From Calliopum simillimum (taxonomy: Eukaryota; Arthropoda; Insecta; Diptera; Lauxaniidae), in contig OX638369.1 in the NCBI GenBank assembly GCA_951812925.1, forward strand, positions 64,618,228-64,682,227: DNA of 64,000 nt. The letters run 5' to 3'. Both the position numbers and the translations under genes were made by a program. Each line of letters starts with the position of its first letter. The stretch's first letter is position 1. Under the pieces are notes generated by a model. That model did no database searches and was not told where the DNA came from. It saw only the letters and a list, made by a program, of their open reading frames with translations. Below, one piece after another: positions 33,937-45,662 of the stretch.

Positions 33937-34540
33937 ATATGTTGAGTATTTTAGGCGTGATATTGAAGAGTACGTAAGCACAAACGATTGATTAACAAGT
34001 TTTCAAATGCTGCACAGACGAACAAGGGTACCCCTCTTAAAATTATGAGAGTGCTTTTTAATGTATTTTTTGATGGTAAGCCCAAATCCGTTTACAAAAT
34101 TGCTCTATCACGTACGAAATTTGAGAAAATTTAAAATAACAGTGAAAAACACACGATTTTCCATTATTTTTGAGGTTATGAAAACTGGAATAGCTCAAAA
34201 TTCTGACGTGATGGAAAGAAACCAAGTTCAAATTCGTGATTAGGAAGTCCCAAACCACCATAATTACCTTCAAAAATCAAGAGAGGAAAAAAAGTAACGA
34301 TTTTTAAAGTTAAAAGAAAAAAGAAGTTCCGAAAGGATTAACTTCATATTGTGTTCTTTGGCCTTTTCAAACAAAAAAAGATGTGACTGAAAGTTACCTC
34401 GACTTGTTATATCGCTTTAAAAATAACAAATACGGTGTTTTTTTCACTTTTGAGTTAGGATATCTCAAAAACCGAGACAGAATAATTTACAAATAGACAT
34501 AAGGACATGGTCAGTTCAACACAGAAAATGACTCTTGTCA
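33937..34540. repeat. diverged repeat with bipartite-module copy
   Basis: 34082-34134 matches 5956-6014 ('AAATCCGTTTACAAAATTGC' against 'AGATCCGTTAACAAAATTGC'). 34452-34475 carries 'GTTAGGATATCTCAAAAACC'. No ends defined. Confidence 0.5.
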
Positions 34541-34612
34541 TGAATATATGTACAGCTTCCTTCCATGCATAACAAACGAAAGGAAAAAGTGAATATATCC
34601 TTGATGTAGGGT
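34541..34612 (-). repeat. INE-1-like Helitron 5' end fragment
   Basis: 'CATGAATATATGTACAGCTT' ... 'CATAACAAACGAAAGG' ... 'AAAAAGTGAATATATCCTTG' 'ATGTAGGGTTTAAT' follows the 5' end of the long copies with about 75% identity. Confidence 0.7.
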
Positions 34613-36455
34613 TTAATAACGATGGCAACAACAATTGAAACTATTTCTTACAATTAAATAAAACTTAATTGTGTATTTTGTATCAAAATTAAGACAACAG
34701 CAATTTTTACAATTGTTAATAAACAGGAGAACACTGAAGTCAACAGATGCTTTGAAAAGCCGCTGGGACCGCAATAGAAGTCGTTTTAAGTTTGATTTTG
34801 TTTTTTCCCCTCTTTTTTTTTTTTTTTTTTTTTGTGAAGTTGTGGGTATTGATTTTCTTTACATCTTTTTCATCTTATTCTCTTTGATTTTGCGGTTTTA
34901 CTACGCAACAAGACGACCTTGAGTATTTCGATTTTTTTTACCGTTTTGAATTGATTGTGTGATGTGGTTTTATTGCCAGAAACTGCTTTGAAGTGTAAAC
35001 AGTATTAGATTTAGTTTTTCCATTGGGACTTGGCTTTGATTCATATATCTTTTCTTCGGTTGCTTGAAATTTTTTGATTTGAAATATTCATGGTAAGTTG
35101 AAGTAAAAAATAATCAAAATTTTTAAAAATATGCTTTGGCAAACAATCCATTCAGAGTTACCCAGATTTTAGAAAATTCGGATAAATATTGGTACAAAGT
35201 TGTTGTGTACAAAAATAGATTGACGTGACGTTTTTAGGGATCAATAGCTAAATCAATTTGCAACAAAAGTTATTACTTCGAAGATGTTAATTCATTCTAA
35301 ATTAAATTCAAAGTTCTTTCATTAAATCAAAATATAATTTTTCATTTGATTTATTTTGTTTTTTCGAAAATTCACATTTTTAGTACAAAAGGTACTTGAT
35401 CCGCAACATCTATCTAGATTCCAGAAAGTTTGTTGAGAAGTTGTTAAGAGTATTTTCAATAAGTGGAGTGGAATGACAAACATGGAGGTTAAAAAAGTAC
35501 AGCCTTTGCCGAGCTGAATAATTTGTGCCGTGATTATATAATTAAAAAACCGATTTTCTTGACCTTCAAAGTAACTTAAAACCGAATTAATTTTTAAAAT
35601 TTTAATTGGTTTTTTGGAACAGTAAATGATTTACATAATTTGCTACGAACAAGCATGGAGTTACAACAGCAGGTCGATGCATGACAAGAGAAGAACAAAA
35701 AATTAGAACTGTACAAGTACTTTAATTTTCTTTTTGCTGTGATTCTCAACTAATCTATACTTAATGTGAAATATAGTCTGCTTGTAAGTTCTTCTGGATG
35801 TTGGAAAATTTGTCTGATGTATGACCCGTGGTGGGCATTGAAACCGTAACGAAAACCAGCCTTTCAATAACAATTTTTTTGTTGTCCTTTGCTTCTTGTT
35901 TTTGTAATTTGTTGGTCTTTTACATAAGCACACTGAACAGTAAGCTAAAACCATTAATGTCATCTGATCCATGCTTGTTGATAACAAATAATCGAAATAG
36001 TTTTTGTTTAAAATCATTTTAATGGAAGCAAATTCCAGCAACGAGCTGTTAAACAGCTCACCACAGTCTACGTAGACAAAAGTCGTAACGAAGATGTTTT
36101 AATATTGCGGTAGCGGTCTTTTTTTTTTCAATTATTAAAAAGTAATTGAAATAATTTGTTCTTTTCTAAAATCAAAATAGATAAAATTGACGCTGGTATG
36201 GATAATGCAATTTAGTTTAAAACATTAAAATATATTTTGGTTTTTTGTTTAAAAATCTAAAATTCAAATGAGATCCAAGATTTTTAAATTTTTTCTAAAT
36301 TTCGAAATTCGTGTAAGCTTTTAAAATTTTGTTGAGATTTGTTAGTCTTAAGAAACTGGAAACTAGTTAGATGTTGCTATTGTTAATATTATTTCAAAAT
36401 ATAGACTCCCGATTTTGCCCGTTTTTTTTTTAATGAATTTTTTTGTCATAGGCGA
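34613..36455. other. no gene seen
   Basis: Frames 34671-34922 (+) and 35703-36041 (-) show no recognisable family and include T- or A-runs or low complexity. Confidence 0.35.
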
Positions 36456-37463
36456 GGAGCCGGCAATACTAAAAGTGCCGTCATCGCGGATTCTGAAATT
36501 TTTAATGCAAAATGGTAGTTTACACTAAGACGAATAAGAAAAGCTTGGTCAGCATGGTTAAAGCCTGGCAGCAATATTTTTAAATGATTTTTGAATCATT
36601 AAATTTCGGAATGTTTTGCCGTCATCGCGGATTTTGATCAATCTTAATATTAATCGATGATAAATTTCATAACCATTCAGAAAAAATCCGGCCGACCAAA
36701 TTTTTTTTGCCGAAAATGACCGGCAGACCTATTTTAATGGTGCGACCGTGGGTACTTCCGGCAGTTTTAAAGCTCACATACCAAGATATTTTTAAATTTG
36801 ACATTAAAACACGTAAATTAAAAAAAAAAAACGGCAGGTGGCACTCGGGGAGTGGCCGATGATATTGGAAGCTAATGCTTATTATAAGCTAATATAATAA
36901 GCTAAAACTTATTATAGTTAAAACTTATAATAAATTGATATTTTAAAATTTGTTTATTATTAAGTATATGTATACATACATATATACTGTATACTGTACT
37001 TTGTATACAGTACGTCTCTATTTTTATATGTGTGACGCATTTTCGTTGCAAACATCCGTTACACTTTTTCGTTGCATGTTTTCGCTGTTCAGACTCTGCC
37101 TCTCAAAACGTCCGATAAGGAAGCATTAGCTTCCAAAAAAATTCCGTGATAACAGAGAAATTGTACGCACTGTAGCACCATTAAAATAGGTCTGCCGGTC
37201 ATTTTCGGCAAAAAAAATTAGGTCGGCCGGATTTTTTCTGATGGGTTATGAGATTTATCATCGATTAAAATTAAGATTGATCAAAATCCGCGATGACGGC
37301 AAAACATTCCGAAAATTTAATGATTCAAAGATCATTTAAAAATATTTCTGCCAGGCTTTAACCATGCTGACCAAGCTTTTCTTATTCGTCTTAGTGTAAA
37401 CTACCATTTTGCATTAAAAATTTCAGAAACCGCGATGACGGCACTTTTAGTATTGCCGGCTCC
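36456..37463. mobile_element. foldback-type TIR element, ~290-bp arms
   Basis: Ends 'GGAGCCGGCAATACTAAAAG' and inverted 'CTTTTAGTATTGCCGGCTCC'. The arms (36456-36745, 37172-37463) share 'GTGCCGTCATCGCGG', 'TTGGTCAGCATGGTTAAAGC' and 'AATGACCGGCAGACCTATTT'. The 425-bp centre holds TTATAATAAGC-type and TATACAGTA-type short repeats. No clear target duplication, so superfamily open. 'CGTCATCGCGGATT' recurs twice in each arm. Confidence 0.8.
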
Positions 37464-37758
37464 CGGACTATCAGGTTACTTATTCGAAGTCCGTTTGCAA
37501 AAGGCAAACAAAAAAGAAAAAGATGAAGCTGCTTTTTGATTTGTTATTACAAACAACTGAAGATGGTACTGGTCCAAGTTACATGCGGAAAAGTGCGCAT
37601 AGTTTTTGCATTTGTTTTTTTTTTTTTGGAAAAATTGAGATATTTGAGGTTTAATATACAAAAAATTAGTATTTTTGTTATGTTTGAGGTAAGCTGCAGA
37701 CTGCGCAGCATTTTTGTTATTTTTTTTTTATATAATCCAATACTAAGTACCACACTTT

Positions 37759-37905
37759 TTGTTCGAAATGAGCTCTTAAAATGTGCCATACGATTTTGGT
37801 CGATTTAAGATGACATCATGACTGCAAAGCCTGTGTCGTTTTACCCGTGTCATCTTGAATCTGCCATAAATTTTGGAGGAAGTTTGGCACCTTTTAAGAG
37901 CTCAT
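37759..37905. repeat. inverted repeat (possible small MITE)
   Basis: 'GAAATGAGCTCTTAAAATGT' pairs with 'CCTTTTAAGAGCTCATTTTG' across 90 bp. No target duplication identified. Poly-T at 37617-37628 precedes it. Confidence 0.5.
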
Positions 37906-37922
37906 TTTGAAGGAACGGAATA

Positions 37923-38829
37923 GTAGGGGAGATGTGTGTACCTTGGTCCACTTTTCAATTTTTTGAATGCGCTGGGTTTTCCAAAAAAGTTTGTTTAGTT
38001 TTTTGATTAAGTTATATTTCTACAATGCTTGCAGCATCAAATGACGTGACAATGATATTTATATGTCTTACCATTGAGTAATAATATTACTTTTTCCGTT
38101 GCAATCTTAAACGGTCCAAGGTACACCATGCAATTGTACCTTGGACTATTAAAAATAAAAGAAAAAACATTATATTTAGGTAATATATTATGAAAGGACC
38201 ATTTATTATGTAATCAAAAGTAACATTTTTTTCAATAAAAAAAAAAAAAAAATTAATCATAAACAAAAATTATAACACAAAAAAGTGCATTAAGTAAAAA
38301 ACAATTAATTAAACAAAAATGGTTGCAAATAAATACATTAACCACGAAAATAATAATAATATTATATTGAGAGGCGATTATGGCTTCCTGGTTGCCCGTC
38401 GAAAAAGGCTCGCTGGTCAATAAGCATAGGTCCAAGGTACACACAGATAGCATGTATTAAAAACTGCCAATACCCATAACATATATAAATGAAAATACAT
38501 CTAAAACACACTAAAAGCTTAAAACAATAACTAAACTTGCTTCCTGATGTTGTAAAACTGAAATAGTTCAAGTAAGTTTCTCACAAAACGTTTCGTAGTT
38601 TAATCCAAAAACAAATTTTTTCACACAAAAAACACTTTTTCCGTAGCTTTTTATACACGCATACAGCTTGACAGTCTGAAGTCTACTAATATGAGTCACC
38701 GGTATGAATGGAAAATTCCATAGAAGAACATTATCGTACACGTGCGGCTGTTGAGTGGCAAACGACACTAGGACCGAGGTACACTCGGACCGAGGTACAC
38801 TCGGACCAAGGTACACACATCTCCCCTAC
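37923..38829. mobile_element. TIR element with repeated internal GGTCCAAGGTACAC motifs
   Basis: Ends 'GTAGGGGAGATGTGTGTACC' and its inverted form; TA at 37921-37922 and 38830-38831. The subterminal motif GTACCTTGGTCC recurs inside in both orientations: about 38113-38128, 38137-38150, 38430-38445, and three tandem copies at 38771-38816 ('GGACCGAGGTACACTC'). No transposase. The minus frames 38253-38816 are chance products of this sequence. Confidence 0.85.
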
Positions 38830-38831
38830 TA

Positions 38832-40790
38832 CGTAGTTTAATAGTTAAAAAAAAATAATAAAAATTTTGTGCAATCTGTATCTAACCTCAAAAATAACCA
38901 AATTAGCCATTTTTCGCGTATTTAACCTCAATCATCTTAAAATCCTTAGGTGATGGCCCAATTTTGACCTTGAATTCGGGTTCATTGCACAAGGTTACTT
39001 TGGAAATGCCTAGAAACAAAACCTTACAAAAACTTACCTTACCTTATGATTTTTCTCAAAGTTGTTCTTTTAGTCCAGAGTCAACATAAAAACGACATTT
39101 CCAGTTGATCGATATGATAATATAGACGTTATAGGTTTTGGACAGAAAAATATGCTTTGTAAAGACGATTTTTAAGACCTGCTACATAGGAGGTCTTAAA
39201 GCTATTAGTTGCTTGCTATCAGATCTTATGTGTTTATGCGAAAAAGTGAAGAATTAATAAAAATTTTATTTTTGTTAAATTTACTTGTTTTTTAATTATT
39301 GTTTTTTTATAAAATATTTTTTTATTTTTTTTATTATAAAACAGCTGCCTTAGATTTGGCAGTAGCTAAATTTTTTTTTTGTGTTTGGTTATTTTGTTTT
39401 ATTTTTTGTTTTAATGGTTAAAAAAGAAAAGAAATTTTTATGAAAGAACATGGAGCTACAATTTCTGCACAATATTATATCGCGTCTAGCAAGAAGAATA
39501 CCTTATTTTGTAAAATTTGACAAGTTCACAACTAAAGCCTTAGAAAGTATTTCTGAAAGTCGTACGAAATACTTTTTGTTGGCTTATCCGGAATAGCTCT
39601 ATGAATATGCGTAATGAATTAAAAGGGATCCACTGTAATGTTTAAGGTGATGTCCTATAAAAATTGCGAATACGAAACAGTGTTACTTCTTCGCTCACTT
39701 TTTGATTTGGTTTCTTTTTTTTTTTTTCATTTTTAAAAATCACTCGCTGTTGCCTCTTGTAGAAGCGGTTTACACAGAAAATTAAACTTGAAAAAGTATA
39801 ACGAAAGTTTATGTTTTTTCTTAATTTAGCAGCAGTAGCAAGATTTATAATGAGAGTTGTGCTTCGAGCTGGGAATTGAATTAGCTTCCAATTTGTTGAC
39901 AGTTTTAAAATTCTTTATATTTTTCAAACATTTCGATATTTGACTGGAACGTGAATTTTTCCTAGTTTAGAAAAACAATTTCAATAGACTTTGTTGTCAC
40001 ATATTCTTTTTAAGTTCTCAAATTACTCTTAATATGAATTTTGGGTCTCATCTGAGTCACCAATAAATTAATGTTTTTGATGGAAGCTACAATAGTCACT
40101 GCTTAAAAAAATATATCCTGAAATCATTTTGCTTCATTTTTTTTTTTTACTAAGTTATATACAATTAAAAATTTTGTACTTATTCCGAAAAAAGTAATTT
40201 TTTGGAACAACCAGCAAATGTTTTCTAAATTTTTTTTTGTTTCAAATATTTCATATAGTACCTTTTACTTACTTATGTATGTATGTAGGCTTTCTTTCTT
40301 TCTTTTAAATACAAAACAAAACAACACTTTCTAGTTATTATTATTTTAGTTCTTCTTTCTTTTTATGTTTATCAATCTAACTTCTAATTCTGTTCTTTTC
40401 ATTATCTTAAATTTTATTTCTTTACATGTCCGCAGGCAACCGTCTTTTAAACTTCTCTTGAACAAGTCCTAAATTCCACAGAGTTCAACTGTCGTTTGTT
40501 TGTTTATTCAAAGTCTTTTAGTCATATTTCTTTCGTTCAAGTCTGGTTCGTTTGGTTAGTGCTGCCAGGTCGTCCGTGTAGCTCTATTCCCACATACATA
40601 TTATTTATAATAAAAAAAACTTCCCCGCTTCTCAAAAAATTATGAAAAATATGTCAGCACTCTGTAATAATTTGTGACCAACATTCCGAAGCATAATTTG
40701 ATATTGGATATTGGTCCTTTTCTTTTTGCAAAAAAAAGGTGCGTCAAAACTATATTGTAAATAACTTCTGAATCAATTTTGGTTGGCAGA
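38832..40790. other. no gene seen
   Basis: AT-rich; poly-T at 39717-39728 and 40138-40148; small GTAT and TTTC microsatellites at 40274-40305. 40380-40600 is less AT-rich but shows no exon evidence. Confidence 0.4.
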
Positions 40791-41494
40791 ATGGGCCTTA
40801 CCGTAAATAAATATTCTCGAGAATTATTCTCTCACTCCCTAGTTTGCAATCGCAAATAAAATTTTCTGGAAGGTGAAAATTCGCTGGAAAATTGAAGCAA
40901 TCGGCAATAGTTTCAGAGCGAGTTTTTTCAAGTTTATTGCAAAAATTTACTCCCTAACTTTTTGCTAAGAAATAATAATGTATAAATGATTAATTATAAA
41001 TAACTTTAACAAATTAAAAACTTTACTACAACAATTTTATAGTTTATTAAAATAGCTTTCATATGACACTAAAATCTTTTATATCCATCCAAGCGTTTTC
41101 AACTTGTACCGGTTCTACTAAAACAACTTTTTTTTTTAACTTTTTCGTGTGAACTTTTGATTTTTAAATTCACTAAAATGATTAAAATTCACAATTTTTT
41201 TTTTTATTTTTAAGTAAGATGTCAAAATCCTGTGGGAATTGGGAAGAAATATCAACGATATTGGCAAAACAGCGTTGTCACGGTTTTTTTTTTTTTTGTG
41301 CAAAATGTCTACGATCTTGGAAAAACACAGCGTTGCAAAGTGGTTATTTCTGAAAAAGTAAACGATAGTAAAATAAAAAAACATCTCTGCAGGAAGGGGA
41401 GTTTCCATTTATAAAATATTCACTACTTCTAGTGCTCCCTCTCTAAAAGTAAGTACATTCTCAAGAATGGAATGGATTTACGATAAGGCCCAAT
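40791..41494. mobile_element. TIR element related to the 50.0-kb hairpin
   Basis: Ends 'ATGGGCCTTACCGTAAAT' and inverted 'ATTTACGATAAGGCCCAAT'. Subterminal 'TATTCTCGAGAATTATTCTC' faces 'CATTCTCAAGAATG'. Interior has a near-duplicate 'ACGATATTGGCAAAACAGCG' / 'ACGATCTTGGAAAAACACAG'. No clear target duplication. Confidence 0.6.
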
Positions 41495-43599
41495 GTATTT
41501 CGGAAACCAATGCAGCTAAGTTAATAATTTTGGCAGGCTAGAATTCGAGATAAATATGATATAAGCCATACTTTCTTGATACAACTTGGGCATAAATTGA
41601 AGAGCACTCTGTCATGTACAACATTTTCAGCCTTTATTTCAAACATCCACTTCCTTGTCACTAGGGGTAATATCTATAAGAATCTGAGCTCATATTATAC
41701 ACGTATTTCGCATACTCATGTCCGTCTGGCGCCCGCTCTAAAAGAGAAAAACAGCAATTCCGCTTTAAAGTTTTAGAATGATTTCTTTAATCTTTTTCCA
41801 GTGTAGCATATTTGGAACAAGTATCTTGTATCTATGAATATAAGTATCTTGTATATCACGCTATACCGCTCAATTCAAATAAATACGTATGTACCTACCT
41901 ATCTACAAATACATAATAATTGTTATTGAAGTGCGACAGTTTATATTTTTCGTGTATCTTTTTATTCGTCTTTTATATTGGTGCTTCGTATTTCGATTAC
42001 TTAATTTTTTATTTTTTGTGGTCACTTTCACCTTCCATTTATTTTTTCTTCTTTTTTTCTGGTTTTCTGTTGCGGTTCACTTTTTTATTGCTTAGGTACT
42101 AAAATTTTTCACTTTTTGGCGTATTTGGTTAAATACCTACCATAGGTATTATATGATTTGCCATCAGTCCTACTACAACAATAGCGATAGACCCTCACAA
42201 TAAAATCAGCGCGCGTCTCGAGAGTTCAACTGAACTTTGAGACAATTAAGTTGAGATTTACAAGTTTTGTTGTTGTTGTTGTTGGTTGTTTAATTTTTGG
42301 TTTGTGTTGATGTGCCATAAATACGGTTGTTTAGCTAAATTATTTTCTCTATTCTTCTTTCGCCGGCTGTCAATGTTGAAAACTTTAATACGATACCCCA
42401 AAACTAAACTGAAATGAAATTCGGTGAAATTTTAATTTTTAATTTGTTAATAATTGTAACTCTCTTTGCGAGCATCCCAAACTATGTAGCTAAAGAGAAA
42501 CGTTTTTTGTTTGAAGGCATTAATTACAACGAACAAATTGCTAAGCAACTCGCTTGTTGATAGTGACACTTCTGTAAGAAAGTTAGCTGCCTAAATTTCC
42601 TAACAGAATTCGATGAGATTCGTAGCTGCATTTTAAAAGCGTGTAGATAAAGATATATTATATAGGCGTGGGCGTAGTCAAGGAGAGAAGAAGGGGGATC
42701 TTCCCTTCTACCGTTTGAGTAATAAAAGATTAAAATTTTACTGTGATCGATAATAGATTGATGCTAAGTATGTATGAAATACGTTATTGAAAAAAAACTC
42801 AAATTTGAGAATGATAAATTTTCAAAAGATCCAAGGCGCTTCATTGTTGTTATTTTCGTTAACTGGAATTGATAGTATATATGTACATATTTAAATAAAA
42901 ATCATATAGCGGTAGTTGCACTGACCTTCTCTTAGTGTTGAGAATATTTAAAAAAATAATATAGTTAGAGTTTTGTTGAAAAAATTGGCTTAAGGGATCA
43001 TTGAGAGTAAATTTGTAAATTTAGCAAAATTTTGCTTTATTGGTTCAGATTTTACCTGCATCCGTTCATCAATACTGAAAATATTTTGTTGAAAATTTTA
43101 TAAAAAAATTGAATGCTCACCTTTTTAATTTACATCAGATATTACAAAGTAAAAAATAATTTATTTAATATCTTAAGCTGCATTTCCACAATAAAAAAAA
43201 AAATATAAAATTTAATTTCATGTAACTCCATTAAATTGGTCGAAAACAAAGCCTCAAAAATAAGAACTGAAAATACTTTGTTAGATTTGATTTCCGTGTA
43301 CTCATCTACAATATAAATCAATTTAATACAACATACACTGATGAACCATTAGTTTAATGATTATAATAAGTCAAAACTAAAAATTCAATACCCGTCAAAA
43401 AAACTTTCTTTTATTCAAGACAAAAACTGTATTTAAGTTATTCAGTTAACTACTTTTGGAATTATATTTAATATTTACACAAACATGCCGCCAACAATTA
43501 CCTTAAGAATTTTGTTCTAAATACATAATAAATGGATTATATGTATGGTAGGGTGGGCCAATTTGCAAGCCGATCTCGGAACATAGAAAAGGGAAACAA
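41495..43599. other. no gene seen
   Basis: A TTG microsatellite at 42269-42283. 42220-42420 is unique-looking. No exon evidence. Confidence 0.4.
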
Positions 43600-43850
43600 A
43601 AAAATTTTGAATAAAATATATTTTAATAAAAAAAAAATAAAGCAAAAAAAAAAAAACAAAGCAAAAAAAAAAATAAAAAAAAATTTTACAAAAAATCACC
43701 CGGGCTGGGTTCGAACCCATGTTATATAAATTTGTAAAAAATTATTGTGAAAGTGCTTCTAAATTTCTATGGGTGCTTGCTTTTGAAGTGCTTGGATCAG
43801 AAGCGCTAGAAATTTTTCCTCTTGGGTACGTACACTTTACACTTGAACTG
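43600..43850 (-). repeat. A-rich/tRNA T-arm repeat, third copy
   Basis: Colinear with 12345-12550: A-rich tract, then T-arm-like 'TGGGTTCGAACCCAGCCCGG' (complement of 43700-43719, perfect 5-bp stem), 'AAGTGCTTCTAAATTTCTAT' and 'TCAGAAGCGCTAGAAATTTT'. On the minus strand a T-rich tract follows the T-arm. Confidence 0.75.
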
Positions 43851-45662
43851 AGTGCATACCTCAATCAATAGTCCTTCAAATTTTGAAATTACTATAATAT
43901 TTACTTTTATTAAAAAATATATTAGTGAATTTTGTCACTCGACTTTTACCTTAGCCTCCTGGCACATCAAAACATTTAAAAAAATTTATAAATTTGCGAA
44001 TCTATCGCGTTGCTGCTTTATTGATGTGAACGAACGAAGTAAAGTTATCCTAGAATTGCTTTCATTTGTCTCGGATCGTGGATATTTTAGTCAATACACC
44101 GAATTTTATATGTGAAATTGTATTGCGGCCAATTAAATCTTCAGGTCCCTGCCAAGTATAAATTTACTTTCGCCAAAAATATGTTCCATAGGAAATTTTT
44201 ATTACATTTATAGCTATAGGTTAAAAATCTATGGAAGTCTAATGTAGAAAATCAAAATTTCGCCGTAGAGCGTTGTATTGACGATTTATTAACTGAAAAG
44301 TGAAAAAACTTCAGTCTTTTTTTATTTGTTTTTAAGTAGTAAGATTATTTGCTTACGAATTTAGCCTCATAAGCTCATTTTTCTTTAAAACGACCAAAAA
44401 ATTCGTGCGTCTTATTTTTTTGGCGGCCTGTTCTATAAAAGTACAAAAAAGGCCCAAGCTGAAACCACCAAAAAAAAATAAAAAATTGTGTGTCGAAAAT
44501 AAAGCAATAGAATAGAATGAAATGAAATGAATAGAATTATCCATATTCCTATCATGGATGAACTTGCTTTTTTCAGGCTCTATACAGAAACGTGCATCTT
44601 TTTTAAAACTCATTCAAAATTCGTGAAATGCGATTTTCTGATGTGATCTGAGAAAATTGAGCTTATTTTGCCAAAATTAATTTTCATCTAGAAATTTAAA
44701 CATGTTGGTTTCAAAAATATTGATGTTTTCTTCCATCTCTATAAGAATAAGTAACGATAGAAGTAACTCAACTGCATCCAAGTGCATCATTTAAATCTAC
44801 AATTGAAAGCTAATTACACGATTACTTGAAAACTAAAGAAAAACTTAAACCGCTAATAATTTTTATTTCTTTTTTTATGTTTTGCTTATAAGAACACGAA
44901 AAGTTTAATGGAGCATTTTTTTATGAAATGCTACGGGTAGATATAACACGAATTTGATACGTCCCAATTGCTTTAAACAGAGAAAAACAGTGCACATTGA
45001 ACACAGCGAACCACAGAAGCTCAGTTAACAAAAACAACAAAATCATTCAGCTGGAAGACTGAACATCGGTAGAAGTAGATGGGTTGTCAAGTCATCGGGT
45101 GCTATATATAACAACAATAGAGCGAGCAACCATAGCAATAAGAGAAGAAAACCATTAAAATTCAAAAAGATTTGTAAAAGAAAAACAACAAAGCAATGAA
45201 ATCTTCTGCACTGCATCTGCAATTAAACAAATCCACATTAGATAGATAGATTAGACAAACCACGCAAACTTACGTACATACGAGCGGATAGACAACAATT
45301 GAATATAAGACCCACACCTCAGTGCGCAGGCACAGTTTTTAAATGGAACTAAACTGTAATCCTAACTGGAGTTGGAATAGCTTTGAAACCACAAAATACA
45401 CTCATAATGGTGAGGCGCGAAATCGCAGGTGTATCTGATATGGTTTAGCTGATGCTGATTCCAAATCTCTAAAATTGTATTTGCTGATTTTTTATGAAAA
45501 TAAAAATAAACATTTTAATTATTTTATTAAAGAATAAACTGTTGTTTATTTAATAACAATTCGAATAAAAAATTCTTAAAAAAAATTGCACATACATATG
45601 TACATACAAATGGGCATATCTATAGTATCGCACGTGACCGTCGAACACATTTGAAGTAAAAA
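43851..45662. other. no gene seen; weak leader-like stretch
   Basis: 45020-45430 is less AT-rich. It has 'CTCAGTTAAC' (an insect Inr-like TCAGT, 45021-45026) followed by AC-rich leader-like sequence ('AACAAAAACAACAAAATC'), a TATATA at 45104-45109, and 'ATGGTGAGG' (donor-like) at 45406. A 5' exon is possible but unproven. Confidence 0.25.

Noticed and set aside
45020..45430. Promoter and 5' exon
   Set aside because: Inr-like TCAGT and leader-like composition exist, but TATA spacing is wrong and no coding exon follows; kept only as a note.
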